Assembly: GCF_002813135.1 (NCBI RefSeq)
Contig: NZ_PHTY01000001.1
Location: forward strand, 2,935,501 to 2,999,500
DNA length: 64,000 bases
From: Ulvibacter sp. MAR_2010_11
GTDB taxonomy: Bacteria; Bacteroidota; Bacteroidia; Flavobacteriales; Flavobacteriaceae
Reading direction: 5' to 3'
Shown here in pieces: positions 16,970 through 25,902 of this stretch (positions are counted from its first letter, which is position 1; each line of letters starts with the position of its first letter). The position numbers were made by a program, and so were the translations under genes. The notes beneath the pieces are model-generated. The model was not told the origin of the DNA, made no database searches, and saw only the letters and a list, made by a program, of their open reading frames with translations.

Positions 16970-17094
16970 TCTTAGAGATCTTCTTAGGTGTTTAAAGATA
17001 CTACAATGCATTTCACCAACCAATAAAATATTAAATCGAAGGCGCACAACTTAAAGTAAAATTCTTCGTTTACTGAAAAACAAGCTCTTAAACA

Positions 17095-17967
17095 ATGCAA
17101 TTTCCGAAGTTTCTTTTATCCAGTATAGTACTTTTATTATTGATTGGTTGTTCTTCCGAAAACGATCAAAACAACGATACTCTTCCGTTAACGGCCGAAA
17201 CCAGAATGAACGTCTCCTATGGTGCAGATCCACAGCAGGTATACGATATATATTTACCGGCGGGAAGAACCGAAGCTAAAACAAAGGTGATTGTACTCAT
17301 CCATGGAGGCGGTTGGACAGGTGGTGACAAAACTGATATGCAGGAATTTATTCCGATCTTGCAACAAAGTCATCCCAAACATGCCATTGTCAATATGAAT
17401 TATATTCTGGCAACTACAACGATTCCTGCCTTTCCGAATCAGTTTTTGGATGTAGAACGCGTGATTGATAAATTGACAGCGGAGAGTGAAAGCTTACAAA
17501 TTTTGCCTCAATTCGGACTTATTGGTACAAGTGCGGGAGCGCATTTAGCCTTACAATACGACTACGTATACGACACTAATAATCGTGTGAAAATGGTTTG
17601 CGACATAGTGGGCGCAACCGATTTTACCGATCCATTTTATGCCGAAAATCCTAATTTTCAAGTCGCTTTAGGATTGTTGGTAGATGAAAGTGCCTATCCA
17701 AATGGCGCCAACTACGCCGAACTGATTAGTCCTGCCTTACAAGTAAGTGCTGCAAGTAGTCCCTCTATTTTATTTTATGGAAATGAAGATCCCCTGGTTC
17801 CCTTAACAAATGGACAAACCCTCCAGACTGCTTTGAGTAACGCACAGATAACACATAGTTTTAGTGTCTATGACGGTGGACATGGTGACGACTGGAGTGT
17901 GAGTAGTACGGCAGATCTTCGGACAAAACTTTCTGCCTTTATCAATACCCATCTTGCTATCCAATAA
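17095..17967 (+). CDS. Alpha/beta hydrolase lipoprotein (BD-FAE/esterase-like)
   Basis: 290 residues. Lipoprotein signal with Cys19 (LLIGC). Alpha/beta-hydrolase fold with HGGGW oxyanion motif at 70-74, nucleophile elbow GTSAG with Ser146, candidate acid Asp232 (GNEDPLVP) and His263 (GGHGDD). The family includes feruloyl and acetyl esterases. Probably surface- or periplasm-exposed. Divergent from the YciO-like gene. The 3' side has a short CCTCTTG tandem repeat. Confidence 0.87.
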   Translation: MQFPKFLLSSIVLLLLIGCSSENDQNNDTLPLTAETRMNVSYGADPQQVYDIYLPAGRTEAKTKVIVLIHGGGWTGGDKTDMQEFIPILQQSHPKHAIVNMNYILATTTIPAFPNQFLDVERVIDKLTAESESLQILPQFGLIGTSAGAHLALQYDYVYDTNNRVKMVCDIVGATDFTDPFYAENPNFQVALGLLVDESAYPNGANYAELISPALQVSAASSPSILFYGNEDPLVPLTNGQTLQTALSNAQITHSFSVYDGGHGDDWSVSSTADLRTKLSAFINTHLAIQ

Positions 17968-17968
17968 T

Positions 17969-17991
17969 CCTCTTGCCTCTTGCCTCTTGCC
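17969..17991. repeat. Three tandem CCTCTTG units
   Basis: Three exact head-to-tail copies of a 7-mer, plus a partial fourth, just after the esterase stop codon and before the convergent uvrD stop. Confidence 0.75.
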
Positions 17992-17997
17992 TTTAAC

Positions 17998-20316
17998 CTA
18001 CTCCAACACATTCAATTTGGCAAAGCGAAGTAATAATTTTTTAAGTCCGCCATTCTCAAACTGAATTTCCGCCTTGGTATCGGCACCTACACCTTCAATC
18101 TTTACAATTTTTCCCTTGCCGAAGCGAACATGCTCCACGAGTGTCCCTACGTCCAGATTTGCATCGGAAGCACTAAAATTTTTGTCTGCATCACTGGTCA
18201 CCGGTTTTAATCTTCTCAGTTTTCGCAATTGTTCTTCGGTAGGGCCTTTAGGCGGCGTTCCAATTACAGGTTTTCGCAGACGCAATTTACTTTTATCCAC
18301 TTCATCAAAAATATCGACATCCAGCAAAGGTTTGTAGCGATGCTCGGTGATGGGTGTAAGGTATTCTAAATAATCTCCTTCAATTTCATCAATAAAACGA
18401 CTGGGTTCGGCATCGATTAATTTTCCCCAACGATACCGTGACTGAGTATAGGTAAGGTACGCCTGCTTTTCGGCACGGGTAATTGCCACATAAAACAAAC
18501 GACGCTCCTCTTCCAGTTCGCTACGTGTACTCATACTCATTCCGCTGGGAAAGAGTTCTTCTTCCATACCAACAATATAGACGTACGGAAATTCCAATCC
18601 TTTTGCGAGATGCACTGTCATGAGCGCAACGCGGTTTTCGTCTCCTTTGTCATTGTCCATATCGGTTGCGAGGGCGACGTCTTCCAAAAATTCGGACAAG
18701 GCTCCTGTGGCATCGGCTATTTCTTTTTGTTCCTCCACAAAATCCCGCATCCCGTTCAAGAGTTCTTCAATATTTTCGATTCGGGCAATTCCTTCGGGGG
18801 TACCGTCTTTTTTTAATTCCTGTAACAGTCCCGTCTTCTTTGTAACATGTTCGGCTATTTGAAAGGCATCCGAATTAGCATTCAAAATCTGAAAACTTTG
18901 CAGCATCACTACAAAATCCTGAAGCTTATTCTTTGTACCGCTATTTATCTTTAAATCGATCTTATCTAAGTTTTCCATGACTTCGAACATGGAGCGATTG
19001 TAATGATTCGCAGCTACAATCAGTCTGTCAATAGTGGTCTGCCCTATTCCACGTGCAGGATAATTAATGACGCGTTTTAGGGCCTCTTCGTCCTTCGGAT
19101 TTAAAATAAGTCGCAAATAAGCAATCACATCTTTTATTTCTTTCCGCTGATAAAAACTAAGTCCGCCGTAAATTCGATACGGAATGTCTTTTTTCCGAAG
19201 CGCATCCTCCATCGCTCGAGACTGTGCATTGGTTCGGTATAAAATAGCAAAGTCACCGTTATTGAGCTGATGGTTCATTTTATTTTCAAAAATAGAACTA
19301 GCCACAAATCTACCTTCGTCACCGTCGGTCATGGTGCGATTCACTTTAATTCTAGCACCCTCGTCATTGGCAGTCCAAACTACTTTTTCGAGACGGGTTT
19401 TATTCTTTTCGATGATGCTGTTGGCTGCGTTTACAATGTTCTTTGTAGAACGATAATTTTGTTCCAGTCGATACACCCGCACATCGTCATAGTCTTTCTG
19501 AAAGTTGAGAATGTTATTGATGTTTGCACCTCTAAACGCGTATATACTTTGGGCATCATCCCCTACCACGCAAATATTCTGAAAACGATCGCTCAACGCA
19601 CGTACAATTAAATACTGACTGTGATTTGTATCCTGATACTCGTCTACCAGAATATAACGGAACCTGTTTTGATATTTTGCCAGAACATCGGGGAAGCGTG
19701 TGAGGAGTTCGTTTGTTTTCAGCAATAAATCGTCAAAATCCATGGCACCCGCCTTGAAGCATCTTTCCACATAGGCCTTATACACATCTCCCAATCGCGG
19801 AATTTTTGCCATAGCATCGGCTTCAACCAATTCGGGATTATTGAAATAGGCTTTAACCGTTATTAAACTGTTCTTATAGGATGAAATTCTCGAATAAACC
19901 TGCTTGTATTTGTAGATATCCTTATCCAGGTTCATATCCTTTATAATGGCGCGAATCACACTTTGTGAATCTTGAGTGTCGTAGATGGTAAAGTTGTTAG
20001 GATAACCCAGTTTATCGGCTTCAAAACGTAAAATTTTTGCGAAAATACTATGGAAGGTTCCCATCCACAGATTCTTCGACTCGCTACTTCCCACAATTTG
20101 TGAGATTCGCTTTTTCATCTCGCGGGCTGCTTTGTTGGTAAAAGTCAGCGCCAGAATATTAAAAGGATCTACTCCCTGCGACATAAGGTAGGCAATGCGA
20201 TAGGTAAGCACTCGTGTTTTTCCCGAACCTGCTCCGGCAATCACTATCATGGCCCCGTCCTTTTGCAGGACAGGTGCGAGTTGTGCATCGTTTAATTGTT
20301 CAAGGTATTGTTGCAA
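17998..20316 (-). CDS. ATP-dependent 3'-5' DNA helicase, UvrD/PcrA family
   Basis: 772 residues, full length for UvrD/PcrA. Walker A GAGSGKT at 28-34, DEYQDTN (motif II), GDDAQSIYAFRGA (motif III region), RLEQNYRS (motif IV), LMTVHLAKGLEFPYVY (motif V) and VAITRAEKQAYL (motif VI). The C-terminal residues 700-772 include the Tudor-like segment VRFGKGKIVKIEG that contacts RNA polymerase in PcrA/UvrD. Acts in nucleotide excision and mismatch repair and removes stalled complexes. A 200-bp divergent gap separates it from the next gene. Confidence 0.94.
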   Translation of the reverse strand: MQQYLEQLNDAQLAPVLQKDGAMIVIAGAGSGKTRVLTYRIAYLMSQGVDPFNILALTFTNKAAREMKKRISQIVGSSESKNLWMGTFHSIFAKILRFEADKLGYPNNFTIYDTQDSQSVIRAIIKDMNLDKDIYKYKQVYSRISSYKNSLITVKAYFNNPELVEADAMAKIPRLGDVYKAYVERCFKAGAMDFDDLLLKTNELLTRFPDVLAKYQNRFRYILVDEYQDTNHSQYLIVRALSDRFQNICVVGDDAQSIYAFRGANINNILNFQKDYDDVRVYRLEQNYRSTKNIVNAANSIIEKNKTRLEKVVWTANDEGARIKVNRTMTDGDEGRFVASSIFENKMNHQLNNGDFAILYRTNAQSRAMEDALRKKDIPYRIYGGLSFYQRKEIKDVIAYLRLILNPKDEEALKRVINYPARGIGQTTIDRLIVAANHYNRSMFEVMENLDKIDLKINSGTKNKLQDFVVMLQSFQILNANSDAFQIAEHVTKKTGLLQELKKDGTPEGIARIENIEELLNGMRDFVEEQKEIADATGALSEFLEDVALATDMDNDKGDENRVALMTVHLAKGLEFPYVYIVGMEEELFPSGMSMSTRSELEEERRLFYVAITRAEKQAYLTYTQSRYRWGKLIDAEPSRFIDEIEGDYLEYLTPITEHRYKPLLDVDIFDEVDKSKLRLRKPVIGTPPKGPTEEQLRKLRRLKPVTSDADKNFSASDANLDVGTLVEHVRFGKGKIVKIEGVGADTKAEIQFENGGLKKLLLRFAKLNVLE

Positions 20317-20516
20317 TTGTTTATTCTTTGCTGAAGAAATTTAAAGACGAAAAATACTGAAAATAGGACGAAAAGCAGTGAGGTTTCGCCAGAAATTATA
20401 AACACTATTCACTAATTGGTTCCTAAGCAACTATTACTATAATTAATAGGATAGAACTCTTCTTTGATGCCTACTTTTTATTTAATAACTTTCAGTCAAT
20501 TAAAAAATTAGTTATT

Positions 20517-21404
20517 ATGAGCCAACTTAGAAAGGAAGATATCAGTCAGGAGGTATTCGATTTGTATGATGATTATGCCCATAACAAGATAGGGCGCCGT
20601 CAATTTGTTGAAAAGCTTTCAGTCTATGCAGTTGGAAGCATCACTGTGGGGTCGCTTTTAAGTTTTATCTCGCCAAATTACAAAGATACAATGCTGGTTC
20701 CACAACACCACCCGGCATTAGATTCTAACTATATCACGTACGAATCTCCAAAAGGTGGAGGCACCATTAAAGGATTGCTGTCTACTCCCAACGAGATGGA
20801 GGGAAAAATCCCCGGAGTTATTGTAGTTCATGAAAACAGAGGTCTTAATCCATATATTGAAGATGTTGGTAGAAGGGCTGCTCTTGACGGATTTATAAGT
20901 CTGGCTCCGGATGCACTAACTCCACTGGGAGGCTATCCAGGAAATGACGACGATGGCAGAGAATTACAAAGAAAACGAGATAGAAACGAAATGCTTGAAG
21001 ATTTTATAGCAGCCTTTAATTATCTTAAAACCCATCCCAACTGTAATGGTAAAATAGGCGTTGTAGGATTTTGCTTTGGAGGCTGGATATCGAATATGAT
21101 GGCTGTAAATGTGCCCGAATTGGCCGCAGCGGTACCCTATTATGGCGGACAGCCTTCAGCCGAAGAAACTGCTCAAATAAAAGCCCCTTTATTAATTCAT
21201 TATGCCGAACTTGACACTAGGGTGAATACAGGATGGGGCGACTATGAAGCTGCACTAAAAGCAAATAATAAAGAATACGAAGTTCATTTCTATCCCGGTG
21301 TAAATCACGGATTTCATAATAACACCACCCCTCGATACGATGAAGAAGCGGCAAAACTTTCCTGGACGCGAACAATCGACTTCTTTAAACAAAAACTAAT
21401 ATAG
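20517..21404 (+). CDS. Dienelactone hydrolase family protein, putative Tat substrate
   Basis: 295 residues. N-terminal RR at 27-28 followed by a hydrophobic stretch suggests a Tat signal with a long n-region. The catalytic triad of dienelactone hydrolases is present: C186 (GFCFGG), D233 (YAELD) and H264 (GVNHGF). Related periplasmic proteins hydrolyse carboxymethylenebutenolide-type lactones or other esters. TAACTTTC 25 bp upstream weakly resembles the TAnnTTTG promoter. Stands alone between divergent uvrD and the M20 gene. Confidence 0.88.
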   Translation: MSQLRKEDISQEVFDLYDDYAHNKIGRRQFVEKLSVYAVGSITVGSLLSFISPNYKDTMLVPQHHPALDSNYITYESPKGGGTIKGLLSTPNEMEGKIPGVIVVHENRGLNPYIEDVGRRAALDGFISLAPDALTPLGGYPGNDDDGRELQRKRDRNEMLEDFIAAFNYLKTHPNCNGKIGVVGFCFGGWISNMMAVNVPELAAAVPYYGGQPSAEETAQIKAPLLIHYAELDTRVNTGWGDYEAALKANNKEYEVHFYPGVNHGFHNNTTPRYDEEAAKLSWTRTIDFFKQKLI

Positions 21405-21562
21405 TAAGGCAAGATTTTTTCTGAAGAAAATTGTATCCCGGTTCAAATTGTAAGTGGGGTAAACTATCTTTTCAGTTGTATTGTATTTAAAATTAATACC
21501 TTTATGCATCTCATTCAGAAAAATTAATCTTCTGAAAATAAAATCAAAGAATACATCTGAAA

Positions 21563-22846
21563 ATGAAAAAAATCATCGCTTTACTTATCATCGGAATTGT
21601 CTCCTCTTCCATCGTTGCCCAAATGGACACGAAACTTTTAAAAGACATTGAGTCTATTGAACAACAAGTGATTGATTGGCGTCGCCATTTTCATGAAAAT
21701 CCGGAGCTTTCCAATAGAGAATTTAAAACTGCCGAAGCCATTGCGAAACACTTGAAATCCCTGGGTATGGAAGTGCAGACCGGCGTAGCTAAAACCGGAG
21801 TTGTGGGAATACTAAAAGGAAACCAGTCCGGAAAGGTTGTTGCCTTACGTGCCGATATAGATGCGCTTCCGGTTACAGAACGTAATAGCCTCCCTTTTAA
21901 AAGCAATGTTACCGATACCTTTTTAGGTACTGAAACGGGAGTGATGCACGCCTGTGGTCACGATACCCATATTGCTATATTAATGGGTGTTGCTGAAGTG
22001 CTATCAAAAAATAAAAATCTAATAAAAGGTACCGTAAAATTTATCTTTCAACCCGCTGAAGAAGGACCGCCACCGGGAGAAGAAGGGGGTGCCAAACTCA
22101 TGATTAAAGAAGGTGTTTTAAAGAACCCTGATGTGGATGTAATTTTTGGATTACATATTAATTCGGGGACTCCAGTTGGGACTATAAAGTACAAGCCCGA
22201 AGGTACCATGGCAGCAGTGGAACGTTTTGTGGTAAATGTAAAAGGAAAGCAAACGCATGGATCGGCTCCCTGGACAGGTGTGGATCCTATATTAATTTCT
22301 GCTAAAATTATTGATGGTTTTCAAACAATTATAAGCAGAGAATCCAATCTGGTGCAGGAAGCTGCGGTGATCACAGTTGGGAAAATAACCAGTGGCGTCC
22401 GATTTAATATCATTCCTGAAACTGCCGAACTGATTGGAACAGTGCGTACCCTGGATCCCGATATGCGTGATCTTATCATTCGCCGAATGACCGAAATGGC
22501 CGCAGACATTGCAAAGGCGTATGGTGGAAGTGCAACAATCGAATGGCAAAACAATACGGTGGTTACCTATAACGACCCGAAACTAACAGCACAAATGCTT
22601 CCCACCTTGCAGCAAATAGCAGGAGAAGATCAAGTACAACTAATGAAAGCTACAACGGGAGGAGAAGATTTTTCATACTTTCAAGAAGTCGTTCCGGGAT
22701 TCTATTTCTTTCTGGGTGGTATGACACCCGGTAATACAACTCCTTATCCGCATCACACTCCCGATTTTTTAATAGACGATACGGGATTGTTATTGGGTGT
22801 TAAAACCATGTCTCAACTACCGTTGGATTATTTAAATGCGCAATAA
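21563..22846 (+). CDS. M20 family amidohydrolase (hippurate hydrolase-like), exported
   Basis: 427 residues. Signal peptide 1-19, cut likely before Gln20. M20D motifs are complete: HACGHDTH at 129-136 (Cys131, His133), FQPAEEG (Glu166, Glu167) and a later His in FGLHINSG near 197. The dimerization domain contains KQTHGSAPW. It should cleave N-acyl amino acids or peptides in the periplasm. The stop codon is directly followed by the ATG of the next gene, so the next two genes are in the same operon. Confidence 0.92.
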   Translation: MKKIIALLIIGIVSSSIVAQMDTKLLKDIESIEQQVIDWRRHFHENPELSNREFKTAEAIAKHLKSLGMEVQTGVAKTGVVGILKGNQSGKVVALRADIDALPVTERNSLPFKSNVTDTFLGTETGVMHACGHDTHIAILMGVAEVLSKNKNLIKGTVKFIFQPAEEGPPPGEEGGAKLMIKEGVLKNPDVDVIFGLHINSGTPVGTIKYKPEGTMAAVERFVVNVKGKQTHGSAPWTGVDPILISAKIIDGFQTIISRESNLVQEAAVITVGKITSGVRFNIIPETAELIGTVRTLDPDMRDLIIRRMTEMAADIAKAYGGSATIEWQNNTVVTYNDPKLTAQMLPTLQQIAGEDQVQLMKATTGGEDFSYFQEVVPGFYFFLGGMTPGNTTPYPHHTPDFLIDDTGLLLGVKTMSQLPLDYLNAQ

Positions 22847-24463
22847 ATGCAAGAGGTTCTAGATTTTTTGTCGAACATACCATGGTGGGTTTGGATCCTT
22901 GTTGTGCTTTTGGTGGTAGCAATTCGGGATATTTTTTTTAATAAAAAACACACCATAAGTCATAACTACCCTGTTGTTGGGCATCTTCGATATCTTCTGG
23001 AGAGTTTTGGCCCGGAGTTACGGCAATATATTGTTTCAAACAATCGGGAAGAGCTGCCTTTTAATCGCATTGAAAGAGGTTGGATTTATGCTTCGGCAAA
23101 GAATGAGAACAATTATGAAGGATTTGGGACGGACAGAGATATTTACGAACCCAATTATATTTTCATCAACAATTCCATGCTGCCGTTTAGACTGGAAAAA
23201 GGGCATCCCAATGCAAAAGACCCCTATTTTTTAGCATGCGCCAAAGTAATGGGGGAATATAACAAAAGACGTCGCCCATATCGTCCTGCTTCGGTGATCA
23301 ATGTTTCGGCAATGAGTTTCGGTTCCTTATCTGCCAGGGCCATCGAATCACTTAATCGAGGTTGCAAACTGGCTCACGCATATCACAACACAGGTGAGGG
23401 CGGATTGTCTTCCTATCATAAAACAGGAAGCGATATTGTTTTTCATTTTGGGACCGGATATTTTGGCGTTCGGGATGAAAACGGCGATTTCTCCATGGAA
23501 AAAATGGTATGTCTTACCGAAGAATACCCGCAAATTAGAGCCATTGAAGTAAAAATCTCTCAAGGTGCCAAGCCCGGGAAGGGAGGTGTGCTTCCCGCTG
23601 CAAAAATTACTCCCGAAATAGCCGAAATACGTCATGTCCCATTAGGTAAAGATGTCCTTTCCCCTCCCTCACATTCTGCATTTACAGGTGTAGAAGGTAT
23701 GATGCAATTTGTTGAAGACATTGCGGAAGCCACCGGTTTGCCCGTTGGAATTAAATCGGCTGTCGGGAAACTGGAAGATTGGGAAAAATTGGCCGAGATA
23801 ATGGTAGAAACCGGCAAAGGACCCGATTTTATTACAATTGATGGTGGTGAAGGAGGAACAGGAGCCGCACCTCCAAGTTTTGCCGATCATGTAGCCTTAC
23901 CCTGGTTGTTTGGTTTTGCAGAGGTGTATAAAATTTTTAAGAAATACAATTTAACCGAGCGTATCGTGTTTATTGGTAGTGGGAAGTTAGGGTTTCCGGC
24001 AAGAGCAGTTATGGCTTTTTCGATGGGCGCCGATGTGATTAATGTTGCAAGAGAGGCTATGATGTCTATTGGATGTATTCAAGCACAGGTGTGTCATAAC
24101 AACAAATGCCCAAGTGGTGTTGCTACACAAAACAAATGGCGACAAAACGGAATTAATATTGAAAATAAATCGGTTAGAGCACATTTCTATTTTAAAAATT
24201 TCAGAAAAGAACTGTTAGAAATGACACATGCCTGTGGATACGAGCATCCTTGTCAGTTCACCATGAACGACGTAAATCTAACTGTTGGTGATAAAGAATT
24301 ACTAAAAACCCTGGCCGAAGCTTTTACCTATAACAAGGTGGAAGTGCCGTTTACAAGTGTTAGAGAGCATCAAAAATGCGAAAACTTAGGCGGACATTAC
24401 AACCGCAAAGAGGAGAAAAAAGAAGTAAAAAAACTAAAAAAAGAAGACAAAGTAAGATATTAG
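22847..24463 (+). CDS. FMN-binding glutamate synthase-like membrane-anchored protein
   Basis: 538 residues. One N-terminal membrane helix (11-27), then the GltB-type FMN barrel: SFGSLSARAIESLNRG, GEGGLSSYH, IDGGEGGTGAAPP, IGSGKLGFPARAV. The iron-sulphur cysteines are visible in GCIQAQVCHNNKCPSGVATQ near 404-423, as in glutamate synthase. The glutaminase domain is absent, so it does not make glutamate alone; it may oxidoreduce an unknown substrate at the membrane. The Lys-rich tail (520-538) is probably disordered. It directly follows the M20 gene (0 bp gap). Confidence 0.87.
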   Translation: MQEVLDFLSNIPWWVWILVVLLVVAIRDIFFNKKHTISHNYPVVGHLRYLLESFGPELRQYIVSNNREELPFNRIERGWIYASAKNENNYEGFGTDRDIYEPNYIFINNSMLPFRLEKGHPNAKDPYFLACAKVMGEYNKRRRPYRPASVINVSAMSFGSLSARAIESLNRGCKLAHAYHNTGEGGLSSYHKTGSDIVFHFGTGYFGVRDENGDFSMEKMVCLTEEYPQIRAIEVKISQGAKPGKGGVLPAAKITPEIAEIRHVPLGKDVLSPPSHSAFTGVEGMMQFVEDIAEATGLPVGIKSAVGKLEDWEKLAEIMVETGKGPDFITIDGGEGGTGAAPPSFADHVALPWLFGFAEVYKIFKKYNLTERIVFIGSGKLGFPARAVMAFSMGADVINVAREAMMSIGCIQAQVCHNNKCPSGVATQNKWRQNGINIENKSVRAHFYFKNFRKELLEMTHACGYEHPCQFTMNDVNLTVGDKELLKTLAEAFTYNKVEVPFTSVREHQKCENLGGHYNRKEEKKEVKKLKKEDKVRY

Positions 24464-24467
24464 AAAT

Positions 24468-24992
24468 ATGGAAGAAGCCACTCAAATTATCAGCTATGTA
24501 GCCTATTTGTTACCTGCAATTGTGGTGGGTGTTATTGCCTACTACTTTTTTAAAGGTCATACAGCCAACGAGGAAGGTCGCAGACGCTATCTTATTCAAA
24601 AGGAAGCCCAAAATAAGGTACTTCCCATGCGTTTACAGGCCTACGAGCGAATGACACTTTTTTTGGAACGTATCGATCCCAATAAATTATTAATTCGAAT
24701 AAAACCGTTTGCCGACGAGGTCGATAAATACGAGGCCCTGCTTATTAAAAATATAGAACAGGAGTTTGAACACAATCTTACCCAACAAATTTACGTGACA
24801 CCCGAATGCTGGAACCTCATCAATGCTGCTAAAAATGCGACGATTCATGTTATTCGCCAAGGTGCGATGCATGAAAAAGACAATACAGCCGATCATATGC
24901 GGGAATGGTTGTTGCGAAATTTTATGGAGGAGATAACGCCTTCGCAAAAAGCAATGGTCTATTTAAAAAAAGAAGTAAGCGAACTGTATTAA
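24468..24992 (+). CDS. Conserved flavobacterial membrane protein of unknown function
   Basis: 174 residues. One N-terminal helix (about 8-28) then a soluble domain with Glu/Lys-rich amphipathic helices (RYLIQKEAQNKVLPMRLQAY, ERMTLFLERI). No catalytic motif recognised. It is the third gene of the M20 operon (4-bp gap after the glutamate synthase-like gene). Its stop overlaps the stop of the convergent patatin gene by 4 bp. Homologues seem confined to Bacteroidota, from memory. Confidence 0.75.
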   Translation: MEEATQIISYVAYLLPAIVVGVIAYYFFKGHTANEEGRRRYLIQKEAQNKVLPMRLQAYERMTLFLERIDPNKLLIRIKPFADEVDKYEALLIKNIEQEFEHNLTQQIYVTPECWNLINAAKNATIHVIRQGAMHEKDNTADHMREWLLRNFMEEITPSQKAMVYLKKEVSELY

Positions 24993-25902
24993 GCGTCCTG
25001 AGTTTTAATTTCGTTGAGTTCGGTGTTTTTTTGTTTGGCATAGTTAAAACCACTTTCCCACCATTTCGCCATCATTACTTTGTCGAAGATTAACGAGTTT
25101 GTTGTTAAAACTGTAGGAGTGTAGTACAGATTAATGATAGCGTCGTGATTTCCGGCAACAAATTTTCCAATACGTATATTTTGCTTCTCAATTCGGTCGA
25201 GCATATAGGTATGCATATTGGTAAGCAGCGAAAAAACATTTTTTGATGGCAATCTATTATAGTAGGTCACTTCGGTTTCAAGGACAATAACATCTACCGA
25301 TGTCGCGCCGCGATTAATCGCTTCTTCGATAGGAACCATACTTCCAAATCCGCCGTCGGCATATTCACATCCTTCCTTTTTTACCAGACTCATAAACGGA
25401 ATGTAATTGCAGGAAATCCAAATCCAATCCAAAAAATCCTCGTATTCGAAGTCTTTAATGGATTTGTATTCCACCTGATTTAAAGAAAGATTTGATACTG
25501 TTACCACAACTTCTTTATTACTTTCTTTCAAGGAATTAAATTCGGTTGGTGTTAAGGTGTCTTCAATAAGTTTGCGGAGGTTGTTACTTTCGCCAAAGGT
25601 CTTACTTCCGCGTAAAAAATTTCGTAAAACAGCCAAATGATCGATTGAAATTTCCTTACCCCCGTACTTCATTTTTTTGGTGACAAACGGACGAATACTA
25701 AAAATACTGTTTTGATTTACTGAAGTGTATACTTCCTTTATTTTTTCAATTTTATCTAATGCAAGGTGCGATATAAGAAGGCTTCCGGTAGACGTTCCAA
25801 CAAATAAATCGTAATTGTGCAACTGCTCTTGAATAAGATATTGTGCTACCCCCCGGCAAATGCTCCCTTACTCCCACCACCGGATATAACTAAAGCTCTC
25901 AT
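24989..25902 (-). pseudogene. Patatin-like phospholipase gene interrupted by a frameshift at a six-C tract
   Basis: Most of the gene is open from 25822, but the family N-terminus lies upstream in another frame. From ATG 25902 the sequence reads MRALVISGGGSKGAFAGG then TAG; the patatin oxyanion motif GGGSKG is therefore cut off. Inserting one base in the C tract at 25849-25854 (G tract in mRNA) gives a 304-residue protein with GTSTG (Ser38) and DGG (catalytic Asp). ATG 25902 overlaps the TGA of the upstream M1 gene (ATGA), so translational coupling supports this as the true start. Could be mutation, sequencing error, slippage or -1 frameshifting. Confidence 0.82.

Noticed and set aside
16352-17047. 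Long form (231 residues) of the YciO-like protein
   Set aside because: The first 26 residues have no family similarity and the start at 16969 matches the family N-terminus.
20317-20516. tRNA or small RNA in the uvrD/dienelactone hydrolase gap
   Set aside because: No cloverleaf, no TTC-box and no terminator seen; only a weak TAACTTTC promoter-like site.
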